Positions 38,818 to 47,531 of a DNA stretch of 64,000 nt are shown in pieces. The notes beneath the pieces are model-generated. The model searched no databases and was not told the origin of the DNA. It worked only from the letters and a program-made list of their open reading frames with translations. The stretch lies in the NCBI RefSeq assembly GCF_000250675.2, contig NC_018681.1, positions 6,138,001-6,202,000 of the forward strand. Reading direction: 5' to 3'. The translations under genes and the position numbers were made by a program. How positions within the stretch are numbered: the stretch's first letter is position 1; every line of letters starts with the position of its first letter. This DNA is from Nocardia brasiliensis ATCC 700358 (GTDB lineage Bacteria > Actinomycetota > Actinomycetes > Mycobacteriales > Mycobacteriaceae).

Positions 38818-39786
38818 ATGGGGTTGCGGACTGCGTTGACGGAAATGTTCGATCTGCGGCATCCGATTGTGTTGGCGCCCATGGGTGGGGTGGCCGGTGG
38901 GGCGCTGGCCGCCGCGGTATCCAATGCCGGTGGCCTGGGGCTGGTCGGCAGCGGGGATCGGGCGTGGCTCGAGCGCGAATTGTTCATCGTGGCCGAGTCC
39001 GCGCGCTCGGCGTGGGGTATCGGGTTCCTCAGCTGGGCGGTCGACGACGCGACGCTCCGGTGGGCGCTGGCCGAGTACCGGCCGCGGGCGGTGATGCTCT
39101 CGTTCGGCGACCCGACGCCGTTCGTCGAGACGGTGCGCGCCGCGGGCGCGGCGTTGCTGGTGCAGGTCACCGACCACGACGAGGCGCGGCGAGCCGCGGA
39201 CGTCGGCGCGGACGTGATCGTCGCGCAGGGCGGCGAGGCCGGTGGGCACGGCGCGGGACGTTCCACCTTGACCATGGTGCCGACCGTCGCCGACCTGGTG
39301 CATCCCATTCCGGTGCTGGCCGCGGGCGGGATCGCGGACGGTCGCGGCCTGGCCGCGGCGGTGACGCTGGGCGCGGCCGGGGCCATGATCGGCACCCGCT
39401 TCGAGGCCACCCACGAGGCGGTCCTGTCGCCCGAGGAAGCGAAGGCGATCGTGGCCGCGCGCGGCGACGAGACCTCCCGCAACCGGGTGTTCGATATCGC
39501 CCGCCGCTCCCCCTGGCCCGCGAAGTACACCGCGCGCATGCTGCGCAACCCGTTCTTCGACCGCTGGCAGGACCGCGAGGACGACCTGCGCGCCGACACC
39601 GCCGCCCAAGACGTCTACCTCGACGCCGTACGCCGCGCCGACCCGGCCGCGATCCCCGTCTGGGCAGGCGAAGGCGTAGACCTGATCACCTCGATCGACC
39701 CCGCCGCCGAGGTACTGACCAGGATCGCCGACGAAGCCGCCACCGCCCTAGCCCGCGCGGCCCGCCGACTCGTCGACGACGTCTGA
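38818..39786 (+). CDS. Nitronate monooxygenase / NPD-type FMN oxidoreductase
   Basis: A 322-residue FMN TIM-barrel protein of the 2-nitropropane dioxygenase family. It has the PIVLAPMGGVAGGALAAAVSNAGGLG start, GGEAGGHGAG with the active-site His, PVLAAGGIADGRGLAAA and the GTRF phosphate-binding strand. Class II enzymes oxidise alkyl nitronates to carbonyl compounds; many family members have other or unknown substrates. The long open frame upstream on the plus strand is not coding, because this ATG begins exactly at the family start. It stands alone, divergent from hisE. Confidence 0.88.
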   Translation: MGLRTALTEMFDLRHPIVLAPMGGVAGGALAAAVSNAGGLGLVGSGDRAWLERELFIVAESARSAWGIGFLSWAVDDATLRWALAEYRPRAVMLSFGDPTPFVETVRAAGAALLVQVTDHDEARRAADVGADVIVAQGGEAGGHGAGRSTLTMVPTVADLVHPIPVLAAGGIADGRGLAAAVTLGAAGAMIGTRFEATHEAVLSPEEAKAIVAARGDETSRNRVFDIARRSPWPAKYTARMLRNPFFDRWQDREDDLRADTAAQDVYLDAVRRADPAAIPVWAGEGVDLITSIDPAAEVLTRIADEAATALARAARRLVDDV

Positions 39787-39800
39787 CGTTCCGCGTTCCC

Positions 39801-39869
39801 GCACCCCTTTCGTCGCAAAACACGGCGTGTCGTACGGCGAGTCAGGGTGCGGGAGGTCAGAAAGGGTGC
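39801..39869. repeat. Dispersed hairpin element, related to the 19.6-20.5 kb modules
   Basis: Imperfect arms GCACCCCTTTCG and CAGAAAGGGTGC enclose about 45 bases. The right part (CAGGGTGCGGGAGGTCAGAA) closely matches the hairpin in the repeat island at 19619-19647. Here it lies between the convergent nitronate monooxygenase and acyltransferase genes. Confidence 0.65.
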
Positions 39870-40012
39870 GTGGACCCGCGGCCAGCAGAACCGGCCGCCG
39901 CAGCGCCGCGATGACGTCGGCTTTCGAGTGACCGACACGGTGCCGGACGACGAACGCGGGAACCGAACTGGGCGCGCCTTGCTCGATTCCGGCGTTCCCG
40001 GACGACGCGAGA

Positions 40013-41827
40013 TCAGCTCGGGCTGAGCAGTGCCTCCAGATCGGCGACGGCGGTGCGGAGGTGGTCGGCGAAGGCGTGCATCTGGTCGGCGACCGCGGTG
40101 GGGGTGGCGAGGTAGAGGTTCCAGCGGTCGGGCAGCAGGACGTAGGCGACACCGATACAGCGCGGGCTGGTCGAGCCGAAACCGAAGTAGCGGATGTTGA
40201 CCGACGGGGCCGAGCTGGTGCTCAGGTAGTCGTCGCGCATGATCGTCCAGCCGGGGCTGTCGAAAAGCGGAATCGGCTCGGTGACACCGAGTTCCGCGCC
40301 GCGCCGGCGCTGGATCCACTGCAGCTCCCACAGGTGCTGTTCGGGCGCGTCACCGGCCTGGCACTGCTTGGCCCTGGTCACGTGCGCGGTGGCGGCGGTC
40401 CGCGCCGCCGCGAGCCGCGCGTCCCGGTCGGCGGACTCGTCCTGCATCGCGTCCACGAACGCCACCATCTCCGGCGTGATCACCCGCATCGCCTCGGTGC
40501 GACCGTTGCGATACTGCCGGGTGGCGATGGATTCGTAGGTGGCACCGGTGATTCCCTTGCTGCGCCGGTGCGCGAGCTGATAGCTCAACTGCGCGAACGC
40601 GTCCGGCGAGATGCCGAGCTGCTTGGCCCGCGTGGTACCGAAATCGGTGAAAGAGACGGTCTGCGTGGCATTGTCGGCGGCGTACCGCGCGAAATCGGCG
40701 CCCGCGGCGGCGATGTCGTTGCGCTGCGCGGCGTCCAGCACGAACTCGATCGGCTCGACGGCAGGTAAACCCTGGGCCTGCGCGCCGGATCGAGTGGCGT
40801 GCTCCTGCGCCGAGGTCTCCAGCATCGCGTCCACGAAGGACAGGATGGTGGTGCCGTCCAGCCCGCAGTGCTCGATGTTGATACCCGCCTGGCCGTCGCC
40901 GAAGACGATGAACGACACCGACTTGTCGAACCAGCGGTTCGCGCTGTCACCGTGCAGCAGTTGGTCGCACGCGTGCAGCTCGTCGCGCGGCGCGAAATCC
41001 TCCAGGCAGACGCAGAACAGCGCGGTCTCGACGGTGTCGAGGGCCGCCGCGTTGGCCGGTTCGGCGAGCAGCGACTGCCTGCTCGCCGCCCATTCGCCGC
41101 GGGCCTTGGTGGTGAGATGCCCTACCGCGGAATCGGTCCGGGTCGAGCGGGCGCCGGCTTTGAGCACCTCGCGCAGGCCGTCGGCGAGATCGTCGAGCGA
41201 GTAGGGCACGCCGTCGGCGCCGAGCACGTCCATCCGGAACATGCTGCCGCGGAAGAAGACCACCACATGCTTGGCGGTCGAGGGCCCCGGCCATTCGGCG
41301 CTGTAGGGGACGCGCACGCTGTCCTGTTCGGCGCCGGGAATCCGGGTCTCGGAGAACAGGTACTTGTTCTGCCACATGGACAGCGCCTGCCCGCGTTGCA
41401 GCACCGGCGGGATCGCTTCCTGATCCAGCGCGAGCTTGTAATCGACTGCGGCGCTGATGATCCCCGCCGCCCGCTCCACCTGGTTCGCGCCGGTCGAGGT
41501 GGCCAGGGTGGTCTCCTCCCGGAACAGGAAGAAGAAGTTCGCGTTCAGCGCGATCCGGTCGCGCCGGCCCAGGTAGCGCGACGGCCAGAACAGGTCCAGC
41601 CAGCTGCCGACGCCGGGCGTGGCGTCGTATTCGGCCAGCGCCGCGTGCAGCGTGCGCGCGGGGCTGCCGGGGCGCAGCAGGTCGGCGACCGCGGCCTCGG
41701 TGGTGGCCAGTTCATCGGCGGTGAGCAGCGGTGCGCACCACTCCAGAAAGCGGTGGCAGCTGGCCTCCAGCGTCGGCAGGGGCACCCGGGGCAGGGTGTC
41801 GTCGGCGGCGAAGGTGCGTTCGGTCAA
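40013..41827 (-). CDS. Choline/carnitine O-acyltransferase family protein
   Basis: A 604-residue member of the carnitine/choline acyltransferase family, which moves acyl groups between CoA and a hydroxy quaternary amine. The catalytic H320 is in the motif NIEHCGLDGT with D324. N-terminal LPRVPLPTLEASCHRFLEW and the NANFFFLFRE substrate-binding stretch are family marks. The family is mainly eukaryotic and rare in bacteria. The start overlaps the end of a methyltransferase gene by four bases (ATGA), so both act together. Proposed: methylation creates a betaine-like alcohol that is then acylated. Not tested. A GC-rich hairpin element lies between it and the convergent gene. Confidence 0.88.
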   Translation of the reverse strand: MTERTFAADDTLPRVPLPTLEASCHRFLEWCAPLLTADELATTEAAVADLLRPGSPARTLHAALAEYDATPGVGSWLDLFWPSRYLGRRDRIALNANFFFLFREETTLATSTGANQVERAAGIISAAVDYKLALDQEAIPPVLQRGQALSMWQNKYLFSETRIPGAEQDSVRVPYSAEWPGPSTAKHVVVFFRGSMFRMDVLGADGVPYSLDDLADGLREVLKAGARSTRTDSAVGHLTTKARGEWAASRQSLLAEPANAAALDTVETALFCVCLEDFAPRDELHACDQLLHGDSANRWFDKSVSFIVFGDGQAGINIEHCGLDGTTILSFVDAMLETSAQEHATRSGAQAQGLPAVEPIEFVLDAAQRNDIAAAGADFARYAADNATQTVSFTDFGTTRAKQLGISPDAFAQLSYQLAHRRSKGITGATYESIATRQYRNGRTEAMRVITPEMVAFVDAMQDESADRDARLAAARTAATAHVTRAKQCQAGDAPEQHLWELQWIQRRRGAELGVTEPIPLFDSPGWTIMRDDYLSTSSAPSVNIRYFGFGSTSPRCIGVAYVLLPDRWNLYLATPTAVADQMHAFADHLRTAVADLEALLSPS

Positions 41828-42660
41828 TGCTGGTCCTCGGTGTCGGCGTGGTGCTTCGGCAACGGTCGCGATAGATACAGGCCGGCGTAGAGCCAGCCTT
41901 CGGTTTCCCGGTCGGTAGTGTCGATCCCTTTGGCGGACAAGGTGTTCAGCACCTGGGTCTGTTCGGCGACGGAGGCGAACCTGCGCTGCTCGAACAGCCC
42001 GGGCGCCTGCTCGGTCCGGTAGCCGAGCGCCGTGAGTTCGGCGGCGATCGGCGCGAAGTCGAACATGCGCAGCACGAAGTGTGCCATCCAGGGCCGGCGG
42101 CGCGGATGGGCGGTGGCGACTCGGGCCAGAGTTTTCTCGGTGACGTAGCCGATACAGCCGGTGGAGATGATGAGGTCGGCGCTCGCCAGCAGCTCGCGCT
42201 GCTCGTCGGTGGGCTCACCGGATTCCAGATCGGCGTGCACCGTGCCGTGCAACAGTCCCGCCGCCTCGGCATAGCCGAGCGCGGGCGCGGAGGCGTCCAT
42301 GCCGAGGAAGCGGACATCGGGCAGACCTTCGGCCGCGCCGAGTTCCGCGCGATCACGGGCGATCAGCGCCGCGCGGTCACCGTCGGCGGTGCGGTAGTGC
42401 TCGGTGAGGTCGTGCATGGTGGTGTCGAAGCGCAGCAGCGCGGCGTTGACGCCGTAGGAGCAGCCGATGTCGAGCACTGTCGGCGTGGCCACCCGCGCGG
42501 ACGCGCGATACTCCCGGATCTGTTGCTGGAAGATCGGTTTCGCCAGTTCGGGAATGCGATAGTCGAGGTCGGACATGCGGGCGTAGTAGTCGCGGGGATC
42601 GGGACGTTCGTAGATATCGTCGAAGGAGGCTTTCCCGGTCGTGTGTAACGGCACTGCCAC
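41824..42660 (-). CDS. Class I SAM-dependent methyltransferase
   Basis: A 278-residue methyltransferase with motif I VLDIGCSYGVNAAL near residue 63. The N-terminal YERPDPRDYYARMSDLDYRIPE segment is family-typical for proteins that precede carnitine-acyltransferase-like genes in some actinomycetes (from memory). No nucleic acid or protein substrate domain is present. It is the first gene of a two-gene operon with the acyltransferase. A small-molecule N- or O-methylation is likely, but the substrate is unknown. Confidence 0.82.
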   Translation of the reverse strand: MAVPLHTTGKASFDDIYERPDPRDYYARMSDLDYRIPELAKPIFQQQIREYRASARVATPTVLDIGCSYGVNAALLRFDTTMHDLTEHYRTADGDRAALIARDRAELGAAEGLPDVRFLGMDASAPALGYAEAAGLLHGTVHADLESGEPTDEQRELLASADLIISTGCIGYVTEKTLARVATAHPRRRPWMAHFVLRMFDFAPIAAELTALGYRTEQAPGLFEQRRFASVAEQTQVLNTLSAKGIDTTDRETEGWLYAGLYLSRPLPKHHADTEDQH

Positions 42661-42973
42661 AGTCGTTCCTCTCGGGTCGAGCGGTGTTCCCGATCGACGT
42701 GACGATCGGGCCGTTCGGCTCAGTCGAGCAATCGGTCACCGCGGACGACGTCGGCCGCGGCGGCCAGATGGTCGGGAAGTACTCGACCCGCCGGCATCCA
42801 GCCCGCCGGCATCCAGCCCACCAGCATCCAGCCCACCAGCATCCAGCCCACCGGCAACGACCTCGACCGCGCCGACCTCGGCGCCAGAAAGCGGATGCGC
42901 TACCGGAGCGAAGACCAAGCCGGGATCTTGGGCTCCGACACGCAACCCCCGCGCCACGATCGAGCCGGGGCGG
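42661..42973. other. Upstream region of the LGFP gene with 15-bp repeats
   Basis: This 313-bp stretch holds the divergent start region of the methyltransferase operon and a 15-bp tandem repeat (42792-42860). No clear signal peptide or ribosome binding site for the LGFP gene was found in any frame. Confidence 0.5.
42792..42860. repeat. 15-bp tandem repeat, four to five units
   Basis: Four full units of CGGCATCCAGCCCAC or CAGCATCCAGCCCAC plus a partial fifth. In the LGFP frame they read as PPASS repeats, a typical wall-spanning linker; in the opposite direction they read as AGGLD. The period preserves the frame. Confidence 0.75.
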
Positions 42974-44416
42974 ATGCGTTCGGACTGCGAAGCCATTCCC
43001 GACGGATTCAGCAAGGCCCAAGCGGACAAGGCAGAGACCATGGAGGCCGCTGCGGCGGTGCGACCGGACCGCCGGTCGACGCTCGAAACGCCTGGCTGCC
43101 AAGTGTATTGGCCGGCACCGTACGAAGTGTGTGGCGCGATTCGCGACAAGTACAACGAGCTCGGCGGGCCCAACAGTTTCCTACTGTTCCCCACCAGCAA
43201 CGAGTTGACCAACCCGGACGGGGTCGGCAAACGCTCCACGTTCCAGAACGGCCCCATTTACTGGTCCCCGGCCGGCGGTGCGCATCCCGTGGTCAATCAC
43301 TTCTTCGCCGCCTGGCAGCGCAACGGCTGGGAAGGCGGACCGCTCGGATACCCGACGTCGGACGAGGCCGTCAATCCCGACGGAGTGGGCCGTCGCCAGT
43401 ACTTCCAAGGCGGCACGATCTACTGGAAACTCAACGAGGCCTACTACGTGGCGGGCGCGATCCGGGATAAGTGGGGCGAAACCGGTTGGGAGGGTGGGTG
43501 GCTCGGCTACCCGAGCACCGATGAGACCGTGCTGCCCGATGGGCAGGGGCGAATGAATCGCTTTCAGAACGGTGTCATCTACTGGTCTCCCGGCACCGGT
43601 GCGCACCCCGTGGGTGGGTCGATCCTCGACAAATGGGCAAAGGCCGGTTACGAACGCAGCACGTTCGGTTACCCCACCGGGGACCAGACCAGCCGCGACA
43701 ACAACGTGACCGTCGAACAACAGTTCCAGGGCGGCCTGTTGACGGCTCCCGGCCCGGCCGCGACGGAACTGGCCTACCTCAATCCCGGCACGACCGGCGA
43801 ACAGCAGATAGCGGCCGCGCAGAAGTGGGCGCAGCAGATCGCCGCTCCGGTCATCGATGTGCTCGTCGAGGCACTGCGCAAGGCGCGGGAGTATACCCAG
43901 GTCAAAAGCCCGGACAGTCCTTCCGAAGACGACTACGAGAATCTTCCGGACGCCAGGGGTAAGGGCGATATCTTCTATGCTGATTCGAGCCCGGACCTCG
44001 TGGTGATCAATAAGCTGGTGAACCATGGGCACAACGGGATCTACGTGTCGACGACGAACACCGTCGAAGCGGCGCAGGGCAAGGGCGTGCACGAGATCGA
44101 CAATCGCACCGCGACAAACGGGGGACGCCGACAGGTGCGCAAACCACAGCTGGGCTGGATCGAGACCTCCGATGCCATCCGCACCTCGGCGGTGACCTTC
44201 GCCCGCGCCAAACTCGGGAAGTCCTACAACAACAACTTCGCCTGGAACCGCAATGTCGAGGACGAGCAGTACAACTGCTCGCAGATCGTCTGGGCCGCAT
44301 ACATGCACGCGTCCAACGGCGACATCGACATGAAGGACAGCTTCCCGAATCCGACGCCTTCGGTATATCCCAAGGAGCTCTTCAAATCCGGGTGGGTACG
44401 CAAGTATTACCCGTAA
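42974..44416 (+). CDS. LGFP-repeat protein with C-terminal papain-like amidase domain
   Basis: A 480-residue protein from the chosen Met; the frame is open to 42641. Four to five LGFP repeats run from about residue 45 to 260 (for example NSFLLFPTSNELTNPDGVG and PLGYPTSDEAVNPDGVGRR), modules that bind the mycolated cell wall. The C-terminal 170 residues resemble the YiiX/NlpC-P60-like permuted papain fold, with His in NHGHNGIYVS and the Cys in YNCSQIVWAAY. Homologues are exported, but no signal peptide is visible in any frame upstream; a Pro/Ser/Ala repeat is encoded instead. The gene may be 5'-truncated, frameshifted or exported unusually. A lipoprotein gene follows 31 bp later. Confidence 0.7.
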   Translation: MRSDCEAIPDGFSKAQADKAETMEAAAAVRPDRRSTLETPGCQVYWPAPYEVCGAIRDKYNELGGPNSFLLFPTSNELTNPDGVGKRSTFQNGPIYWSPAGGAHPVVNHFFAAWQRNGWEGGPLGYPTSDEAVNPDGVGRRQYFQGGTIYWKLNEAYYVAGAIRDKWGETGWEGGWLGYPSTDETVLPDGQGRMNRFQNGVIYWSPGTGAHPVGGSILDKWAKAGYERSTFGYPTGDQTSRDNNVTVEQQFQGGLLTAPGPAATELAYLNPGTTGEQQIAAAQKWAQQIAAPVIDVLVEALRKAREYTQVKSPDSPSEDDYENLPDARGKGDIFYADSSPDLVVINKLVNHGHNGIYVSTTNTVEAAQGKGVHEIDNRTATNGGRRQVRKPQLGWIETSDAIRTSAVTFARAKLGKSYNNNFAWNRNVEDEQYNCSQIVWAAYMHASNGDIDMKDSFPNPTPSVYPKELFKSGWVRKYYP

Positions 44417-44447
44417 CACTGCTACGAGAAGGTGGGACTTCGATCGC

Positions 44448-45608
44448 ATGGTGCGGATCAGGGGCCGGTGGGCGGCCGGATCGGTGGCTTTGCTGCTGGC
44501 GCTGACGGTTTCGTGCGCGGACCGGCCGGAGTATCCCGGCAGCGAGTTGGGTGGAGTGCCGGGTGGGGCGGTGGGGGCCGTGGTGGTCGGGCCGCTCGCG
44601 CTGGAATCCGTTGGGCGCGATGATCGGACGATGCTCTTCGTGTTCGATCATCGGGGGCAGGTGGTCGGGAAGTCGCTCGGGCCCGCGATCAGTAACAATC
44701 GGGTGCTCGCCGACGCCGGACGGATCGTCACCTCGTTCGCCGATTCGGTGTCGGCGCTGGCCGGCACCGGCCGCGAGCAGTTCGGGATCGAACGGGAATC
44801 CATCGTGCAAGCCGCTGCCGGGCAACCCGGTAGCGGCGCGGCCACCCTCTGGTACAACACCGGAGTTGTCAACGGCGAGTACGTCAATCGCTTCGTGTCG
44901 ATCGGATCGGGCAAGTCGGTACGGACCGGGCAGGTGGCCGGGATCGTCGGAACCACCTCGTACTGCGGAGAATCCAACTTCGCGGTGGTGCGGCAATCGT
45001 TCGTCGGCACCGAGCAGAACCCGACGAAGAACTGGCTCTACGCACTCGGTGACGACAACGCACCGGTGGTGCGCGGCCAGTGGGATTACGACCCGGAATT
45101 CCGGCCGGTGACAACGACTTCCGCGTGCACCGCGGACGGCGGCGAGCTGGTCGCGCTCTACGCGTCCGAGCAGACCGCGACCGGCGGAGGTACCGGCCTG
45201 ACGTTGGTGAGAATCCGCACGGCCGACGGTGCACGCACCGAAACCGCCTTGCAGATGCCCGAATTCGGCTGGGAAACCCATCGCGGTTCGTTGACGGTGG
45301 CGCACGGCAAGCTGTACTGGATCACCAGGAACGGTGAGGTGCTGTCGGTGCCGTTGGACGGGACGAACACCGTGACGAAGGAGTGGACCGTGCACGGCCC
45401 GCGCGACAAGGTCGCGTTGTCGGTGCACGGCCCCACCGTGTCGGCGATCAGCTATCGCGGCAAGGCCGAATACTCCCGATACGAGCTCGCGACCGGTCGC
45501 CGCACCACCGGACCGGTCGCGCTCCCCTGGCTCGACGACATCGAGGGGAGCGAGACCGAAAGCGGCGGCAGCATCTACTCCGTCGCCGATATGGCCGGAC
45601 TCGACTGA
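44448..45608 (+). CDS. Lipoprotein with beta-propeller-like pattern
   Basis: A 386-residue protein. The N-terminal signal peptide ends in LTVSC with C23 as the predicted lipidation site. The mature part consists of repeated short beta-strand blocks (for example MLFVFDHRGQVVGK, LYWITRNGEVLSVPLDG and AISYRGKAEYSRYEL), which suggests a propeller. No enzyme motif or named family was recognised. It follows the LGFP amidase-like gene by 31 bp and is probably co-transcribed, so both may act on the cell wall. Its end lies only seven bases from the convergent oxidoreductase stop. Confidence 0.7.
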   Translation: MVRIRGRWAAGSVALLLALTVSCADRPEYPGSELGGVPGGAVGAVVVGPLALESVGRDDRTMLFVFDHRGQVVGKSLGPAISNNRVLADAGRIVTSFADSVSALAGTGREQFGIERESIVQAAAGQPGSGAATLWYNTGVVNGEYVNRFVSIGSGKSVRTGQVAGIVGTTSYCGESNFAVVRQSFVGTEQNPTKNWLYALGDDNAPVVRGQWDYDPEFRPVTTTSACTADGGELVALYASEQTATGGGTGLTLVRIRTADGARTETALQMPEFGWETHRGSLTVAHGKLYWITRNGEVLSVPLDGTNTVTKEWTVHGPRDKVALSVHGPTVSAISYRGKAEYSRYELATGRRTTGPVALPWLDDIEGSETESGGSIYSVADMAGLD

Positions 45609-45615
45609 GGCGGGC

Positions 45616-46656
45616 TCAGTCGCAGAGTTCGCGCAACTGCTCGATCAGCTTGACCCGCTCGGCCGGGGTGGCCGCCATCGGGACCACGTTCAGCACGGTC
45701 GCCCCCGCCTCGGCGAACGCGGCGATCCGCTCCTTGACGTAGCCCGCCGGGCCGACGAGCGAGACGTCGCGCGCCAGCGCGTCGGGGACGGCCTTGGCCG
45801 CCTCCTCCTTCTTGCCCGCCAGGTAGAGCTCCTGGATGCGGTCGGCTTCGGCGCCGTAGCCGTACTTGGTGGCCAGCGTGTGATAGAAGTTCTTGCCCTT
45901 CGCGCCCATGCCGCCGATGTAGAGGGCCAGGTACGGTTTGACGAACGCCAGCAGCGGTTCGACGTTGTCGCCGATGGCCAGCGCCGGGCCCGCGTAGACC
46001 TGCAGGTCGCCGAGTTGCGGATCGCGCTTGGCCAGACCGGCGGCGAGCGAATCGCCCCACACGTCCTTCGCCTTCTCCGGCAGGAAGAAGACCGGCTGCC
46101 AGCCTTCGGCGATCTCCGCGGTCAGCTCGACGTTCTTCGGACCGAGCGAGGCGAGCAGCACCGGAATGCGTTCGCGCACCGGGTGATTGATGAGCTTGAG
46201 CGCCTTGCCGAGGCCGGTGCCCTGCCCTTCGGGCAGCGGGATCTGGTAGTACTTGCCGTGGTATTCGAGTCGCTCGCGCCGCCACACCTTGCGGCAGATC
46301 TCGACCAGTTCCCGGGTGCGGCCGATCGGCGCGTCGTAGGGCACGCCGTGGAAGCCCTCGATCACCTGCGGGCCCGAGGCGCCGAGGCCGAGGATGTAGC
46401 GGCCGTCGGAGACGAAGTCGAGACCGGCCGCGGTCATCGCGGTCAGGCTGGGCGTGCGGGTGTAGATCTGCAGGATGCCGGAGGCCAGCTCCAGCCGTGA
46501 CGTCTTGGCCGCGAGGTAGCCGAGCGCGCTCACCGCGTCGTAGGAGTAGGCCTCGGGCACGAACACGATGTCCAGACCGGCCCGTTCGAGGTCCACGACC
46601 TCGGCGGCCGCCTCTTTGAAACCGCCCGAGTAGTTGATGCTCAATCCGATCCGCAT
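45616..46656 (-). CDS. LLM class F420-dependent oxidoreductase
   Basis: A 346-residue luciferase-like TIM-barrel protein. It begins MRIGLSINYSGGFKEAAAEVV, has FVPEAYSYDAVSALGYLA as the cofactor-binding entry and the conserved GLDFVSDGRYILGLGASGPQ motif. This pattern fits F420-dependent members of Mycobacteriales, whose substrates are mostly unknown. The ATG is chosen over an extended upstream frame that overlaps the next gene's promoter. It is divergent from the cyclodeaminase-like gene. Confidence 0.85.
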   Translation of the reverse strand: MRIGLSINYSGGFKEAAAEVVDLERAGLDIVFVPEAYSYDAVSALGYLAAKTSRLELASGILQIYTRTPSLTAMTAAGLDFVSDGRYILGLGASGPQVIEGFHGVPYDAPIGRTRELVEICRKVWRRERLEYHGKYYQIPLPEGQGTGLGKALKLINHPVRERIPVLLASLGPKNVELTAEIAEGWQPVFFLPEKAKDVWGDSLAAGLAKRDPQLGDLQVYAGPALAIGDNVEPLLAFVKPYLALYIGGMGAKGKNFYHTLATKYGYGAEADRIQELYLAGKKEEAAKAVPDALARDVSLVGPAGYVKERIAAFAEAGATVLNVVPMAATPAERVKLIEQLRELCD

Positions 46657-46775
46657 GGCACTCAACATAACGCCGTTTACGGGCGACCGGTGCAGTGGGC
46701 CGGGTGCGACGGCCAACCGGTAGCGTTGACCGCGCACCGCTCCCCCCTCGCCGGATATCGAAAGGCCACCCACCC

Positions 46776-47435
46776 GTGTCGCAGCCGAGCACGTCGTCCC
46801 AGGAAACAGCCTCGTCCTTCGGCGCGGCCACGCTCGCGCAGTACCTGTCCGACCTGGCCGCCAAGATCCCCGCGCCCGGCGGCGGCGCGGTCGCCGCGCT
46901 GCACGCCGCGCAGGCCGCCGCCCTGGTCGCGATGGTCGCGCGCTACACCACCCGGGCCAAGGACGCCGACAACCGGCCCGTGGTCGACCGCGTCATCGAG
47001 GCCGCCGACGCCGCCCGGGGCCGGGCGCTCGCCCTCGCCGACGCCGACGCCGCCGCATTCACCGCGGTGGGTGCGGCCTACAAGCTGCCCAAGGGCACGC
47101 CCGAAGAAGAGTCCGCCCGCACGGCGGCCATCAATGCCGCGTTGCTCGAGGCGGCGCGCGTGCCCGCCGCCGTCGTCGACGAGGCCGACGAGGTGCTCTC
47201 GCTGGCCGGCGAGCTGTTCCCGATCGGCAACCCGAACGTGGTCACCGATATCGGTGCCGCGGCCGACGCGTGCCGCGCCGCCGCCGCGAGTTCGCAGCTC
47301 AACATCGAGATCAACGTGGCCTCGCTGCCCGCCGCCGAGGGCGACCGTTTCGCCCCGGTACTGCTCCGGATCGAGGAGCTGGTGGCCCGCGCCGACGCGC
47401 TGCACGCCGACGTGGTGCACGCGCTGCGGAAGTAG
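46776..47435 (+). CDS. Cyclodeaminase/cyclohydrolase family protein
   Basis: A 219-residue all-helical protein of the formiminotetrahydrofolate cyclodeaminase family. The core motif is KIPAPGGGAVAALHAAQAAALVAMVARYT, and the later FPIGNPNVVTDIGAAADACRAAAASSQLNIEIN stretch is also diagnostic. The family releases ammonia from formimino-THF to give methenyl-THF. Here the formiminotransferase half is absent, as in many bacterial stand-alone copies. The GTG start with AAAGG upstream is used. Role in folate one-carbon or histidine degradation is inferred; no hut genes are adjacent. Confidence 0.88.
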   Translation: MSQPSTSSQETASSFGAATLAQYLSDLAAKIPAPGGGAVAALHAAQAAALVAMVARYTTRAKDADNRPVVDRVIEAADAARGRALALADADAAAFTAVGAAYKLPKGTPEEESARTAAINAALLEAARVPAAVVDEADEVLSLAGELFPIGNPNVVTDIGAAADACRAAAASSQLNIEINVASLPAAEGDRFAPVLLRIEELVARADALHADVVHALRK

Positions 47436-47531
47436 CCGCGGGTTTCCGGTCCGCCCGGCCGGGTATGTCGGCGCTGAACGCGAGGTGAGCACGGTCGAAC
47501 GGCCGTGCCCGACAGTGCCGAGGAGGTAGCC

